Positions 10,955 through 22,560 of a stretch of DNA of 64,000 nt are shown here, piece by piece. The position numbers were made by a program, and so were the translations under genes. The notes under the pieces were generated by a model. The model was given only the letters and a program-made list of their open reading frames with translations, searched no databases and was not told the DNA's origin. Every line of letters starts with the position of its first letter. Positions within the stretch are counted from its first letter, which is position 1. Origin of the DNA: Aurelia coerulea (taxonomy: Eukaryota > Cnidaria > Scyphozoa > Semaeostomeae > Ulmaridae); assembly GCA_039566865.1 (NCBI GenBank), contig CM076958.1, forward strand, positions 9,338,501 to 9,402,500, in the 5' to 3' direction.

Positions 10955-11045
10955 TGAAATTGTGCATTTTTCTGTGTCAGCCTTCGCAGGGGCTCTGTGA
11001 TTGATGCATAGTCTTGAATGAATTTTGCGCAGTATTGAGACATTC

Positions 11046-11570
11046 CTAGTAGACTTCCGATTTCAGTAACGCGAGGCTTGGATCAGGGCTAACTCCTTCT
11101 TTGCTGAAGACTAGGCCGTAGAATTGAAGACGTGTTTTGTTGAAACGGCATTTCCCTTCATTGAGAGTGATTCCCTTCTCCTCAAAAAGTTGCAATATTT
11201 TGGCTAATGCAGTATTGTGCTCCTCCAGGGTCTTTCTCCAGATTATGACGTCATCAGACATGTTTTTGGCATTGCTAATGTCTTGGATTGTCTGAGAAAT
11301 AATGTTCTGAAAAATTTCTGCTGCTGAGTTTACTCCAAAACAAAGTCGTTTGTATCTCCTGAGTCCCTTGTGCGTTGTGAATGTTGTCAAATTTCGCGAT
11401 TCTTCTGCCAGTGTCAGCTGATGGTATTCCTGTTTTAAATCGAGTATAGAAAAATGACACGCACCGTTTAGATCAGATATCAGTTCATCCGTTGTGGGCA
11501 TAGGGTGTCTTGTGCGTAAAATTGATGTGTTAGGCAGACGCATTGTCCACGCAAATTCTGATTTCTTCAC
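11046..11570 (-). pseudogene. Gypsy reverse transcriptase, palm region
   Basis: The fragment carries the RT blocks ACHFSILDLKQEYHQL (catalytic Asp of motif A), TTHKGLRRYKRLCFGV, and MSDDVIIW at the motif C position, where most Gypsy elements have YxDD or ISDD. The N-terminal RT part is in the adjacent frame (11530-12748), with a shift near 11540. Another shift around 11045 leads into RNase H. Confidence 0.9.
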
Positions 11571-12748
11571 TGTTCTTCTTTGGGGCTATTACTAAAGGGC
11601 TTACCCATTGTGTAGCTCCTTCTACTTGCTCGATTATGTCATCTTCCTCGAGTCGGTCTATTTCTGTCTCGACTTTCTTTCGAATGTGAAAAGGTATACG
11701 ACGTTGTGCTTGGATGACTGGTTTTACTTCAGGATTTGTATGTAATTTGACTTCAAAGTCTTTCAAATTTCCAACGCCTTTGAAAACGTTCTTGTGTTGT
11801 TCCAATAAGTGGTTGACGTAAGCTGGTGAATGAATCGTAGGCTTGGCTGAATTTATTTGTTTGGCTGTTGTTGTTTCTGTTTGCACGTTGTTTATGTTGA
11901 TCTTGATAAGGTGCAATTCTTGAGCCGTTTGAGAACTGAGCAAGTTTCCTTCGACATTCTTTGCAACGTGAAATCGTGTAAGAAAAATCTTTTTATTTGT
12001 TTCGACAGTTTCTTCGAAAGTTCCTAGCAGCTGGAGCGGTGCTTTGGATCCGTAGGCAAAGATTTTTGTGTTTGACTTCTTGATTGCGACTGGTTTCTCT
12101 GTGGTATTGATTTTGTCGAAAGATTTTTCATCCAGAATGTTGACACTAGCTCCTGTGTCGATGAGAAATAAAACTTCCTGTCCATTGATTGTAAGCTTAG
12201 TCTCCAATTTCTTGGTGTGCGCGTTGGCTTTATCCATGCAGTAAACATATTCCTCTGAGCTGTCAGTGTCATCTGAGCTGGTATTATCCTGTACTTTGTT
12301 TACTTTCTCGCGGTTTTGTTGGCTTTTCTGACGTTGTTTGCAGCAGCGAGTGAAATGATTTTGTCTCTTGCAGTAACTGCACGTTTTTCCTTGGGCGGGG
12401 CAGGGTTTATCACGATGAGGGAAGTCGAATCCACAGTTGTAACAAGGAGCTGGCTTCCTTGCGGGTGTATTTGCAGAATTTCGTTGTTGATTTGGTATTC
12501 CTCTGCGACTCGGTCTGTGCTTTTTGTGCTCGATTTTCATAGCTTGCAATTTGTCCGTTGGCTCTGTGGTTTGTTTTTCTATTTCTTTGGCCTGTTCTTT
12601 ACTGATTTCACCTGTTTTGCCTTTCACCAAAATATCTTGTAATTTGACCTCCTTTGTTTTCAGGGCGTACTTCCGCAATGAAGAACTTGAGCAGCCTTGG
12701 ATGATTTGCTGTTTTATTTCGTTATCCACTGAATCTGTGGGAAATAAG
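11540..12748 (-). pseudogene. Gypsy Gag zinc knuckle, protease and start of RT
   Basis: Reading from the hAT insertion boundary at 12748, the frame holds the Gag C-terminus and a cysteine-rich nucleic-acid-binding segment (CYNCGFDFPHRDKPC, then CSYCKRQNHFTRCC). The aspartic protease follows with LFLIDTGASVNILD (active-site DTG intact), and then the start of RT (VIQAQRRIPFHIRKK, WVSPLVIAPKK). It leaves frame near 11540. The Gag frame continues on the far side of the hAT insertion. Confidence 0.9.
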
Positions 12749-14389
12749 CAGGACCGCCGAGAGGGGGGGGTAGCCGGGGCAACTGCCCCGGGGCCCGGGC
12801 CCCGCCAGGGGCCCGTAAAAATGAAGCTTTGTTTTTCCATTGTATGTTGCAATTATATCATCTAGCTGGGCCCCGCAAGGGGCCCCGGCAAAATCAAATT
12901 TTCTGCTTGTCCATTGCACTTTCAAGTTCAAATAATATCACGGGCCTCAGTTCATTTCAATTGCAATAAACTTTGTGTTGTGTTGTAAGTTTCTCTGGCC
13001 GAATGTGAACAACAACAAAAATGTACAGAAATTGAACGGGTCTACATCTCCTCGCTGCCATCAACGTTGTTTCGTTAAATCGTATTGAGAATACGCTACT
13101 GAAAGTATTGCTCATGCCATTACTGGTGTTTTCATTTTATTACTTTTCTATCTACGTTCTTCAGGCCCGTCGGAAGATCTGTAATTTTTTTATATTATGC
13201 AATTCAAAAATAATCTACCGGGAGCGCGAAAATAAACTATGCACGTTTGGCAGGCCACAATAAATCGTACACTAAACCGATTTTGAAGATTTATTACTTA
13301 ATCTTTAGCAAAAAGCCTGGATTAGATCCTAGGACTTTTTGCAAATTTTTCCGTTTCCAATTTTTAGAGCTAGAAGCAAGTTTCTTAAAATGTTCGTTTT
13401 CGAGAACATTGAAAACGATCAAAAAACGTTGATAAAATTTTAAAAGATTCAACATGAATGAATAAAGAGAAAACGTTTTCAGGGGCATTGTGGGGTTTAG
13501 TACGAACTTTCGTACAGCAAATTACAATCATTCGATTTCCAAATCGCAACTCACCACGAACAAGTTCTCTCTTTGCCCATTTATGTCGATTCTTTAGAAA
13601 AATTGGTCGATGATTTTTGATTGTTTTTCAGTGTTTTCGAAAACTAACATTTTAGGAAACTCGCTTCTAGCTCTAAAAACTGAAAATGAAAAATTTGCAA
13701 AAAATCCCAGTATTTCATTCAAGCTTTCTGCAAATGATTTAGTCATAAATCTGCAAAATCGGTCCAGTGTACGATTTATTCTGGCCTGTCAAACGTGCGT
13801 AGTTTATTTTGGCGGACCCGGTATATCCTCGTGAAATTGATTGAGGTCCTATTTTCAAAATTTCCCGGAAAAACCTCCATCAGTCATGATCCTTTGCCTC
13901 TTTAAATGGCAGATTTTACAAAAATGATGCATTTTCCAGCGATCTAAAGGGCGTGGTCATGAAAAATTTTCCCGGGGGCGAGCCCCCGGACCCCATTTTT
14001 GCTCGCTGCGCTCACATCTAGTTCTAGCCTCCCAAAATAGAATTTCATTCCGACATGCCTAGTTCTTACCGTGGATCATTTTGCTGCTAGAAATTGATGA
14101 GGATTAGACATTGCATTGAACTTTAGTCACAAAATCCGACATGAAAATTCACGATTTTCATGTTTTGGAATTTGCGAAATTTTCCCAACTGTGCACCCGT
14201 AGTAGACTCATTCCAAAAGTCTCTTGTTTCACCCCCTCCCTCTGTTGACTTGCTGCTACAAAAGGAGTGATAACAACAACAACATAACACAAAAGTTAGA
14301 GGGCCATAGAGGGACCTATTGCCAGTGCCAAGCAAGGGGCCCGCATCCACTAGTTGCCCCGGGGCCCGCCCTCGCTCTCGGCGGCCCTG
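12749..14389. mobile_element. hAT-type non-autonomous element in Gypsy gag
   Basis: Perfect 8-bp TSDs gaaataag (12741-12748 and 14390-14397) flank ends CAGGACCGCCGAGAG and, reversed, CAGGGCCGCCGAGAG. The G/C-rich subterminal regions are also inverted copies of each other. Removing the element and one TSD restores the Gypsy Gag frame. No transposase remains. Inside are a TA-flanked long-TIR element (13218-13821) and the recurring CGGGGGC/GCCCCCG hairpin near 13973-13992. Confidence 0.93.
13218..13821. mobile_element. TA-flanked long-TIR element (mariner-like MITE), copy 1
   Basis: TA dinucleotides flank termini CCGGGAGCGCGAAAATAAAC and, reversed, CCGGGTCCGCCAAAATAAAC. The inverted repeats stay recognisable for about 250 bp from each end, so the single strand could fold almost completely. 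A TA target and CCGGG ends fit Tc1/mariner-type movement. There is no coding capacity. A second copy is at 27994-30324. Confidence 0.85.
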
Positions 14390-14754
14390 GAAATAAGCAT
14401 GTTTGAGCCAGTTTCCTCAAACGAGTATGAAAAGTTTCCAAATTTTCTTGGGCATGTTGCTTTGCTTGACGAAAACGAAATATCTCGAAATCTGTGTTTT
14501 GTGCCGAGGCGAAATAATCTGTAAGACTTTTGATTGCTGTATCCAAATCGTCATCTCTTCCCGTATCAGCAAGTGTTTCGAATATGTCCTGGACTTCAGG
14601 GCCTGCTTGGTAGATTAACAAAGCTCTTTGCTGGGTTTTGTTCGAGATATTTGCTGCTTTGATGAATGTTTGAAATCGTTTAATCCAGGTTTTCCATCGT
14701 GCGGCAAGGTTACTTTGATCGCTGTGTGGATCGAAACTCGGTAATGGTGCCAGG
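14390..14754 (-). pseudogene. Gypsy Gag, main N-terminal part
   Basis: On the minus strand the frame reads from the BEL insertion boundary at 14754 through RWKTWIKRFQTFI, ALLIYQAGPEVQDIF and FRFRQAKQHAQENLETF, a pattern typical of retrotransposon Gag capsid in cnidarian and fish Gypsy elements. The first seven codons, including the ATG, lie at 27144-27164 on the far side of the BEL element. The frame ends at the hAT TSD (14390). The frame is intact apart from these insertions. Confidence 0.88.
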
Positions 14755-14933
14755 TGTACGGTACTTTATTATTATCATTCGTTTTGTTGATTAGTAGTGG
14801 ACATTTTAGAACAGTTTAGGACAGTAGAGAACTGGGACCGAGGTTTAGCTATTTTTAGTTAGATCTTCGAGAGCACGAGACAAGATGGCGAATCTTAGAA
14901 TTTAGTGATTTTTGTGCGGCACATTTCCGTACA
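14755..14933 (+). repeat. BEL 5' LTR
   Basis: It is identical to 26965-27143 except at four positions. A TGGCGATCCTGC string (14938-14949), four bases after the LTR end, is a plausible primer-binding site. Confidence 0.93.
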
Positions 14934-14972
14934 TACGTGGCGATCCTGCAAGAGACACATACCGGGAGAATC

Positions 14973-16002
14973 ATGGCAAATCCATCAACAGAAACAGCAA
15001 CAGGAGATGGACAAAATTTAGGCCCAGAGATTGATATCGAGAAGGAAATAGCAAAGTTGAATTATTATACAGAGCAGACAGATGAGCTCATAGAAATTGG
15101 AGACACAGAAGAGATGGAGATAGCAACAAATAGGGTGAAGGTAATCCACAATAAGATAATTGATTTGACAGGGAGAATTGAAGAGATGGAATTAGAACAA
15201 GGGGAATCATCTAGGTCAGTTAGGCAGTGGAAAAAGGATGTGAAAGATAAATATACAGGAATGTTAGAGCAAAATGAGAAAATGCTGAGAGCTTTAACAC
15301 AAATAGAAACTCAAACAAGAGAGGAAGGGCTGAGAAGGGAATTTGAAAGGAAGCAAATTGAGCAGCTAAGGGAAGATAAGAGAATGCTAGAAAGACAAAA
15401 GCAATTAGCAGACCATGAAGAGAAAATAAGAAGGGAGAGATACTTACAAGAGAAGTCTTTATGGGAGGGAAGAATGCATGCTGAAATTGAACTTGCAGAG
15501 AAAAGCTAGAAATGGAATGTGGGGCTAAGGCAACCTTTTCAAAACTGCCAGAGCTGAGAGTCACACCATTTAAAGGCACAATAGCTGACTGGATAAGATT
15601 TGAAAACATGTTCACAAGTCAAGTTTTAAGTAAGGGGTTTAGTGATGAAGTTAAATTTGGATATTTGTTAGAGATGGTGAACCCCAGAGTAAGGGATAAA
15701 ATTGCAAACCTGAAACCAGGAAAAGTTGGGCTTGAAACTGCCTGGGAAAGGCTCAAAAAGGAATATGGGCAAAGGAATGCTGTGATAAACACATACATTG
15801 ATGAAATTGTGAATCTACCTACCATAAAGGGAGTAAATTATGAGAAAATTCAAGAATTTTATGACAAGCTCACAAAGAATTATGATGCCCTGCTGACACT
15901 TGATGAAGAAAACATGTTGAGAGGATTTGTGATGACAACGTTAAACAAGCTGCCAAATGTCAAGTCTGATTTGGTAAGGCTGGATGATGATTGGGAAAGC
16001 TG
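14973..16002 (+). pseudogene. BEL Gag: coiled-coil N-terminus and DUF1759
   Basis: The ATG at 14973 follows the PBS closely. Residues 1-179 are a long Glu/Lys/Arg-rich coiled coil ending in REDKRMLERQKQLADHEEK-like heptads. A one-base indel near 15500 shifts the frame; the DUF1759 Gag domain then follows (LPELRVTPFKGTIADWIRF, later FYDKLTKNYDALLTL). Translation reaches RLDDDWES at 16002, where the 6.6-kb insertion begins. The frame resumes in phase at 22614 when the insertion and one TG are removed. Confidence 0.92.
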
Positions 16003-16027
16003 CACTCACAGAAATAAGCTGGTTTTG

Positions 16028-16160
16028 AGAAGTACTTTATTGTACCCTAGGGTATTTGAAGGCCAAGAGGTATTCTAGTGTATTCTAAAGTACCCTATAG
16101 GGTACTTTGAGGGTATTCTAGAAAACCTTAGGGTACTTCAGGTCAAAAAGGTACTTCAAA
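16028..16160. repeat. Left subterminal repeat block of the CACTA-like element
   Basis: It contains several copies of the motif TACCCTA-GGGTA, TACCCTATAGGGTACTTTG and CTTAGGGTACTTCAG, which are inverted relatives of the AAGTACCTTTAGGGG motif that fills 20880-22560. In CACTA elements such subterminal motifs bind the transposase (known for plant En/Spm); that role here is inferred. Confidence 0.75.
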
Positions 16161-16209
16161 GCCCCCTTGCGACTGCAAATATCACGTGACTTACGCAAAG
16201 CGCTCGAAA

Positions 16210-16328
16210 ATGGAATCAATTCGCGTTCTTTTCTTCTCTTTGCGACGGTTGAATTTTGAAGTTTTTGTTGCTGCGGCGAAGGTTTGGAGGAAAGAAAAGA
16301 AAGAAGCAGTTACAGTATTGTGGAAAAG
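16210..16328 (+). other. Possible first coding exon inside the CACTA-like element
   Basis: An ATG at 16210 opens a 39-codon frame (MESIRVLFFSLRRLNFEVF, then a Lys/Glu-rich stretch) that ends exactly at AAG|GTAAGA, a strong splice donor at 16329. A GC-richer stretch precedes it. No matching downstream exon was found, so it may be the leftover 5' end of a transposase or of a captured host gene. The reading is short and could be chance. Confidence 0.3.
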
Positions 16329-16489
16329 GTAAGATTTAATGAATTTATTTCAACCGAATAACAAAATATGATTAAGGAGTATGATGATGAAGTCTATTTG
16401 AACGGAATTGTTTTATTAACTTTATCTGAAATAGGGAGAAAGTCCCGAGAAGGTTAGCTACGGGTCTTTCGAGACTAGTGGGCAAAATT

Positions 16490-16722
16490 CATCTTTGTGA
16501 AATTTTTACCTTGGGTTTTGGTTTATGTCCTGTCTCTTTCAAAACATTATCTGGCTGAAGAGACATCGACAGTTGACCGAATGCTATTGCCAGGATCTCG
16601 GGTACAAAACATAGACCTAAGGCAGCAAGAAACACTTCTAATTCGTGCGTTTTTGTCTTGGAAATAGTATTCTCGACCTGCTTCTTTGCATTGTCAAAGA
16701 TATTCAATGATGACACTGCAAT
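16490..16722 (-). other. Possible captured exon, minus strand
   Basis: An open stretch reads SLNIFDNAKKQVENTISKT and then a hydrophobic segment (VFLAALGLCFVPEILAIAF). It ends CCCAAG|GTAAAA, a fair splice donor near 16496, and upstream GATTGCAG at about 16723 could be an acceptor. It is 75 codons from ATG to stop if unspliced. I do not recognise the protein. Its unusual hydrophobic composition in otherwise non-coding element DNA is why it is listed. Confidence 0.25.
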
Positions 16723-18066
16723 CTTGCCTTTCCTAGTTTTTAATTTCTTGAAACAACATTAGGCGAGCCTGCCTAGCATTTCCTACAAGCAATGTTTTGG
16801 TAAGAAACTGTTTCGAAGAAGAGATTTTGCAGATCTGCAGATATGATGGATGGGCTGAAAGGTTGACAAACTTTTATATTTTCCCCTGAGTTCTAGACTA
16901 GATCCAAATTTAGTTCTGAGAAGCAAGTTTTTCTGAATTTTTTCGAGAATTTTTTAGTATCTTCTATTCACATCTAATTCATGTTTTGGTAATGATGTCT
17001 TTTGGATCCAAGAATCTTCCAAGGACTTTGTAGCAAATGTGTTTCTGAGAATGCTATTTTCCTCAACTTTCTTGCTAGGTTTTGCACCTGTGGTGATGTT
17101 ATGGATATTGAATTTATCTTGCTGTTTTCAAGAAACTGACAGTGACGGACTATCTAGAGTTGGTGAGGCAGAAATCAAAAGCACCTCATGACAAGCAGAA
17201 AGATGGCACATGACAATCACATGAAAATAGCAAAATATCGTTCTGTGTTTTGAAAATTGGAACAAAGCAATTGCACTCCTAAGGATAAACTAGCTTTTCA
17301 CGAAGCTTAAAGTGAAGACAAGACTGTTAGATTTTCTCAACAGAACTCTGAGTATTGTCGATATATTAAAAACGTAGGAGTTGTGGTCAGAGAGGTATGA
17401 AAGGCTGGACTGATGATATGAAATTGTAGAATGTAATGATAGGGTGAAATGAAGGGATGAAACTGTAAGACAGAATGACGAAACTGAATGATGAATGGAG
17501 TGTTCAATGGAAAGTGGAAAATGAATGATCGAGAAGAATGGATAAGAGAAACAATTTTTTAAAGGAGCTCAAACATTCCAGCAACAATTTTGTCTTCATT
17601 AAAATCATTTTCTCTTTTCTCTTGTACAGTAAAGTGCCGCCGTTAAGAAGCCATTTACTGGAGAATGGGGTCATTCTGGGAGAACAATAGGAGATAAAAA
17701 TAATTTTCTTGAAGGCCGTACTTTACTTTACTGTATTGTATTACTTAGATGGTACCTGGGCAAGGAGTACTTAAGTATTGTCCAGGTCATAAAACTTCAT
17801 TGTGAAAGAATTTAATGAAACCAATAAGAAACCGTCAAGAAACTTTGAGTACATTAAACAAGGCGCGAAAAACAATTTATTGTTCCAAATTTCTTCTGGC
17901 TGAAAGTTAAAATATTTTGTTCTTCATTCAAGAACTTTGTTCGGGCTAATATCAATGATAGGTTCTTGCTTTTAACACTGAGTTTACATCTTCACTTTAG
18001 GTAGATTTAAACTGCAAAGGAGGAAATAGCATTCTTTGCTGAAAGGGAAATGACGCCTGAATCTAC
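16723..18066. other. CACTA-like element interior, no gene seen
   Basis: AT-rich sequence without an ORF of weight or an evident repeat. It may be degraded coding or intron sequence of the parent element. Confidence 0.5.
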
Positions 18067-18345
18067 GCTGGGTACACTCTTTTTTATAAGAATACCCTAT
18101 ACTTTGTCCAGCCTCGATATTCTTAAGAAAGTTTCTTTTTGAGCCTGAAAGTATTCTTATTTTTTTCAAAGCTTCCAAAGGAAATAGCCGCCCCGAATAG
18201 AAACTTAGCTTTTGATAATGAGATACAGTATGTCAGTCGTGCGATTCTCTAGATATTCTTATAATATTCTTAAAAATTGGATGATTCTGAGCCTGAATAT
18301 TCTTATAAACATTATTCTTATAAAAAGAGAAGAGTGTACTGAGCC
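18067..18345. mobile_element. Small inverted-repeat element inside the CACTA-like element
   Basis: The left end GGTACACTCTTTTTTATAAG and the reversed right end AGTACACTCTTCTCTTTTTA match over about 30 bp, with more loosely related ATATTCTTA motifs inside. Non-coding. The TSD is not clear. Confidence 0.5.
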
Positions 18346-19280
18346 AATAAATTCAAAAGTGAAACAAGATTGAAAAAAATAATAGAACAGGATAGAGAAA
18401 GTTTTCCTTTTTTTTTCATTTTTAATGCAATTTCAAGTTTTGCCCCGATCCCATGATCGTTTATGTACTAAAAATAGAATCTTGACCATTTAAAGCTAAG
18501 GGGCGAATCACTCTGTCAAAATATCGTACAGCTTTGCTAAAATGCCGGTCAAAATCCTTTTTCCAACATAAATCCATAAAAAATCCCTTAAAATCCTTTT
18601 CGGAAGAATAATACACCCCTCGGTAATAATAAATTTATGAACTAGCATCCCAAGGAAATTTTCGAGTGAATTCCTTTTCTTGGCTCAGAATGCCTCTCTT
18701 CATCCCATATCTACCAGACAAAAATTTGAAACTTCAGAGGGAATGTAAACAAGAAAGTGGCTCAAGCCACTTTGCGGTCAAAGTCTAGCCAATCAGATAT
18801 CAAAATTTCATGTTGACGTAAATTACCCAAATATGGCACGGCACATGTAACGGCCTGTTGTTTTTGGTAATGTTATTTTTGTCAAAGGCTTGTATATGCA
18901 TAGATTTCCTTTAAAATTATACAAGATTTATGCAAAGTGTAGGTTGTCATAGGTCCTATCGTTGAGTAGATATTTTGATAAAAGCCTCAAAGCACACGCT
19001 GAACAGTAATTGCAAGCAACCTTTACTATTGCTGCAAAGCTGCCCCTTGTTCACCATCAGTGTTCACTCTCGATCGTAATTATTTCTTTTACTAAGTTTA
19101 ATAACACGGAAGGATTCAATTGTAGGGATCTCCATCATTCGAAAATTAAAATCAGATAAACAAACTCTCTTATTTTGCAAAAGGGGCCTTTTCCAGCAAA
19201 AAGGGCCCTATTTTCAAAATCACGAGGGAAGACATTGCTTTTATGACTGTAGTAATGTTAAATTTCTGCCAAGATAGAAC

Positions 19281-19473
19281 CAGAGATGGCGCCACGGAAG
19301 AAATGCTAGGGGGCAAATACTGTCAGAGTGCCGACAGTGAGCGAAGCGAGAAAATATTTATGAAACCACGCCTTTCAAGTTCCTGGCACTATTTTCAAAA
19401 TTTTAAGTGCCAATGGGGGGATTGATGAAGTCGTGGGGGCTTCTGCCCCCGTGCCCCCCAGGCGCCATCCCTG
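19281..19473. mobile_element. hAT-type MITE, CAGRGATGG family, copy 1
   Basis: The ends CAGAGATGGCGCCACGG and, reversed, CAGGGATGGCGCC are flanked by gatagaac and gatagagc (8-bp TSD, one mismatch). The interior shares the TGCTAGGGGGCAAATACTGT segment with the copy at 32126-32375, in opposite orientation. Non-autonomous, 193 bp. Confidence 0.85.
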
Positions 19474-19829
19474 GATAGAGCCAACGCTCGTGCAGCAGAA
19501 TACATCCAATCGATTTCTAAATCCCAAGTCAGTACGAAAAACTCGTTGACAAAATATTAAGAAATTCACATTTTGCTCTGAACACAGGAATGACACGAAT
19601 GTGTAAAAAATCCAGAAGCAAAGTAAGAGCTTTTTGCAAACAGTTTAAGTCATAACTCTTCAAAAACTTTATCGTAACCTATCGAAGTGAATAGCACACC
19701 CGGTAAATAAACATTTTCTCGGTGCTGGAGTTTCTTATTTTTTGGCGATCTGAGTGTCGAGTTTCTTAAAAGCGGTTTCTTATAAAAATACTTGCAATCA
19801 AAATATGCAGGCGTACCAATATTCAGGCA

Positions 19830-20830
19830 TTTGGAAGCAAGTTCAGTTATGGTTATTTGTGTCACTTTCGATGCCAGTTGGACCACTTTGGTGACAATAT
19901 TTTGAAAAACCTTGTTCATATTCGTAATGAGCATGTTTGAAATAGGCTCTTTACTAATTTTGAGTTAATTCTACGCAATTTAAAATGTCAATCATTTGTG
20001 CCACTTTTTGTGCCATTTGGACAATTTTGGGGACAATATTTTCAAAATATTTGTTCATATTCGTAATCAGCATGTTTGAAATAGGCTCGTTACTAATTTT
20101 AAGATAATTCCATGCCATTTAAATTTTTGGTCATTTGTGCCACTTTTTGTGCCATTTGGACAATTTTGGGGACAATATTTTCAAAATATTTGTTCATATT
20201 CGTAATCAGCATGTTTGAAATAGGCTGTTTACCAATTTTGAGACAATTCTATGCAATCTAAATTTTTTGTCATTAGTGCCACTTTGTGTGCCATTTGGAC
20301 CACTGTGGTGACAATATTTTCAAAATCTTTGTTCATATTCTCATAATCAGCATGTTTGAAATAGGCTCTTTCCTAATCTTGAGATAATTCTATGCAATTT
20401 AAATTTTGGGTCATTTGTGCCTCTTTGTGTGCCATTTGGACCACTTTGGGGACAACATTTTCAAAATCTTTGTTCATATTCGTAATCAGCATGTTTGAAA
20501 TAGGCTCTTTCCTAATCTTGAGATAATTCTATGCAATTTAAATTTTGGGTCATTTGTGCCTCTTTGTGTGCCATTTGGACCACTTTGGGGACAACATTTT
20601 CAAAATCTTTGTTCATATTCGTAATCAGCATGTTTGAAATAGGCTCTTTACTAATTTTGAGTTAATTCTACGCAATTTAAAATTTCAATCATTTGTGCCA
20701 CTTTGTGTGCCACTTTGTTTGCCATTTGGACCACTTTGATGACAACATTTTCAAAATCTTTATTCATATTCGTAATCAGCATGTTTGAAATGGGCTGTGT
20801 ACCAATTTTGAACCAATTTGACGAAATTTC
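19830..20830. repeat. About 140-bp tandem array, seven copies
   Basis: The phrase GCATGTTTGAAATAGGCT recurs near 19930, 20070, 20210, 20350, 20489, 20629 and 20779, a period of about 140 bp. Each unit also has TCATTTGTGCCACTTT and GTGCCATTTGGACCACTTT. Units differ by scattered substitutions, so the array is older than the 141-bp array at the left edge. It is non-coding and lies just inside the right subterminal repeats of the CACTA-like element. Confidence 0.9.
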
Positions 20831-20879
20831 AATTTTTAGATAAATTTTTGTTGGTGGAACCCCAACTGGAACACAAAGG

Positions 20880-22560
20880 GGTACTCTCATCTCAAGTACC
20901 TTTAGAGTTGCCGTGAAATACATTTAGTAGTACTCTGAAGTACCTTTGGAGGTATTTTGAAGTACCTTTAGAGTTGCTGTGAAATACCTTTAGTAGTACT
21001 CTGAAGTACCTTTGGGGGTATTTTGAAGTACCTTTAGGGGTTCACTAAAGTACCTTTAGAGTTGCTGTGAAATACCTTTAGTAGTACTCTGAAGTACCTT
21101 CAGGGGTTCTTTGAAGTACCTTTAGCAGTACTCTGAAATACCTTCAGGGGTTCTTTGAAGTACCTTTAGGAATACTATGAAGTACCTTTTGGGAGTTCTC
21201 TGAAGTACCTTTAGGGGTTCTCTGAAGTACCTTTAGTAGTACTCTGAAAGGAATACTCTTAAGTACCTTTAGGGGCTCTGTGAAGTACATTTAAGGGTTC
21301 TCTGAAGTACCTTTAGTACTACTCTGAAAGGAATACTCTCAAGTACCTTTAGGGGCTCTCTGAAGTACCTTTAAGGGTTCTCTGAAGTACCTTTAGTAGT
21401 ACTCTGAAAGGAATACTCTCAAGTACCTTCAGGGGCTCTCTGAAGTACCTTTAAGGGTTCTCTGAAGTACCTTTAGTAGTTCTCTGAAAGGAACACTCTC
21501 AAGTACCTTTAGGGGCTCTCTGAAGTACCTTTAAGGGTTCTCTGAAGTACCTTTAGTAGTACTCTGAAGTACCTTTGGAGGTATTTTGAAGTACCTTTAG
21601 GGGTTCACTAAAGTACCTTTAGAGTTGCTGTGAAATACCTTTAGTAGTACTCTGAAGTACCTTCAGGGGTTCTTGGAAATACCTTTATTAGTACTCTGAA
21701 GTACCTTCAGGGGTTCTTTGAAGTACCTTTAGTAGTACTCTGAAAGGAATACTCTCAAGTACCTTCAGGGGCTCTATGAAGTACCTTTAGTAGTTCTCTG
21801 AAAGGAATACTATGAAGTACCTTTTGAGAGTTCTCTGAAGTACCTTTAGGGGTTCTCTGAAGTACCTTTAGTAGTACTCTGAAAGGAATACTCTCAAGTA
21901 CCTTTAGGGGCTCTGTGAAGTACCTTTAAGGGTTCTCTGAAGTACCTTTAGTACTACTCTGAAAGGAATACTCTCAAGTACCTTTAGGGGCTCTCTGAAG
22001 TACCTTTAAGGGTTCTCTGAAGTACCTTTAGTAGTTCTCTGAAAGCAATACTCTCAAGTACCTTTAGGGGCTCTCTGAAGTACCTTTAAGGGTTCTCTGA
22101 AGTACCTTTAGTAGTACTCTGAAAGGAATACTCTCAAGTACCTTTAGGGGCTCTCTGAAGTACCTTTAAGGGCACTTTCTCAAGTACCTTCAGGGGTATT
22201 CGGAAGTACCTTTAGAAGTTCTCTCAAGTACCTTTGGTAGTACTCTGAAGTACCTCTAGGGGCTCTCTGAATTACCTTTAGAAGAAATCTGAAGTACCTT
22301 TAAGCGCACTCTCAAGTACCTTTAGGGATATTCTGAAGTACCTTTAGAATAATTTTCAAGTACCTTTAGTAGTACTCTCAAGTACCTTTAGGAGGAACTT
22401 TGAAATACCTTCAGGGGTTCTTTGAAGTACCATTAGCAATACTACCAGGGGTTTTCTGAAGTACCTTTAGGGATATTCTGAAGTACCATACCTTGGGGTA
22501 CTTCAAAGTACCCCTCGGTAGGGGTACTTCAAAGTACCTTTAGGGGTCCCAAATATGTAT
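20880..22560. repeat. Expanded subterminal array of AAGTACCTTTAGGGG motifs
   Basis: Dozens of copies of an approximately 12-16-bp core (AAGTACCTTTAG, followed by GGGTTCTCTG, TAGTACTCTG or a close variant) fill 1.7 kb with almost no other sequence. Higher-order blocks of about 110-120 bp repeat near 21230-21560 and 21790-22170. The motif is the same as, and inverted to, the short block at 16028-16160, which ties it to the element's ends. There is no coding potential. Confidence 0.93.

Noticed and set aside
20880..22560. CRISPR-like regular repeats
   Set aside because: Repeat spacing is irregular, spacers are themselves variants of the motif, and the context is a eukaryotic DNA transposon.
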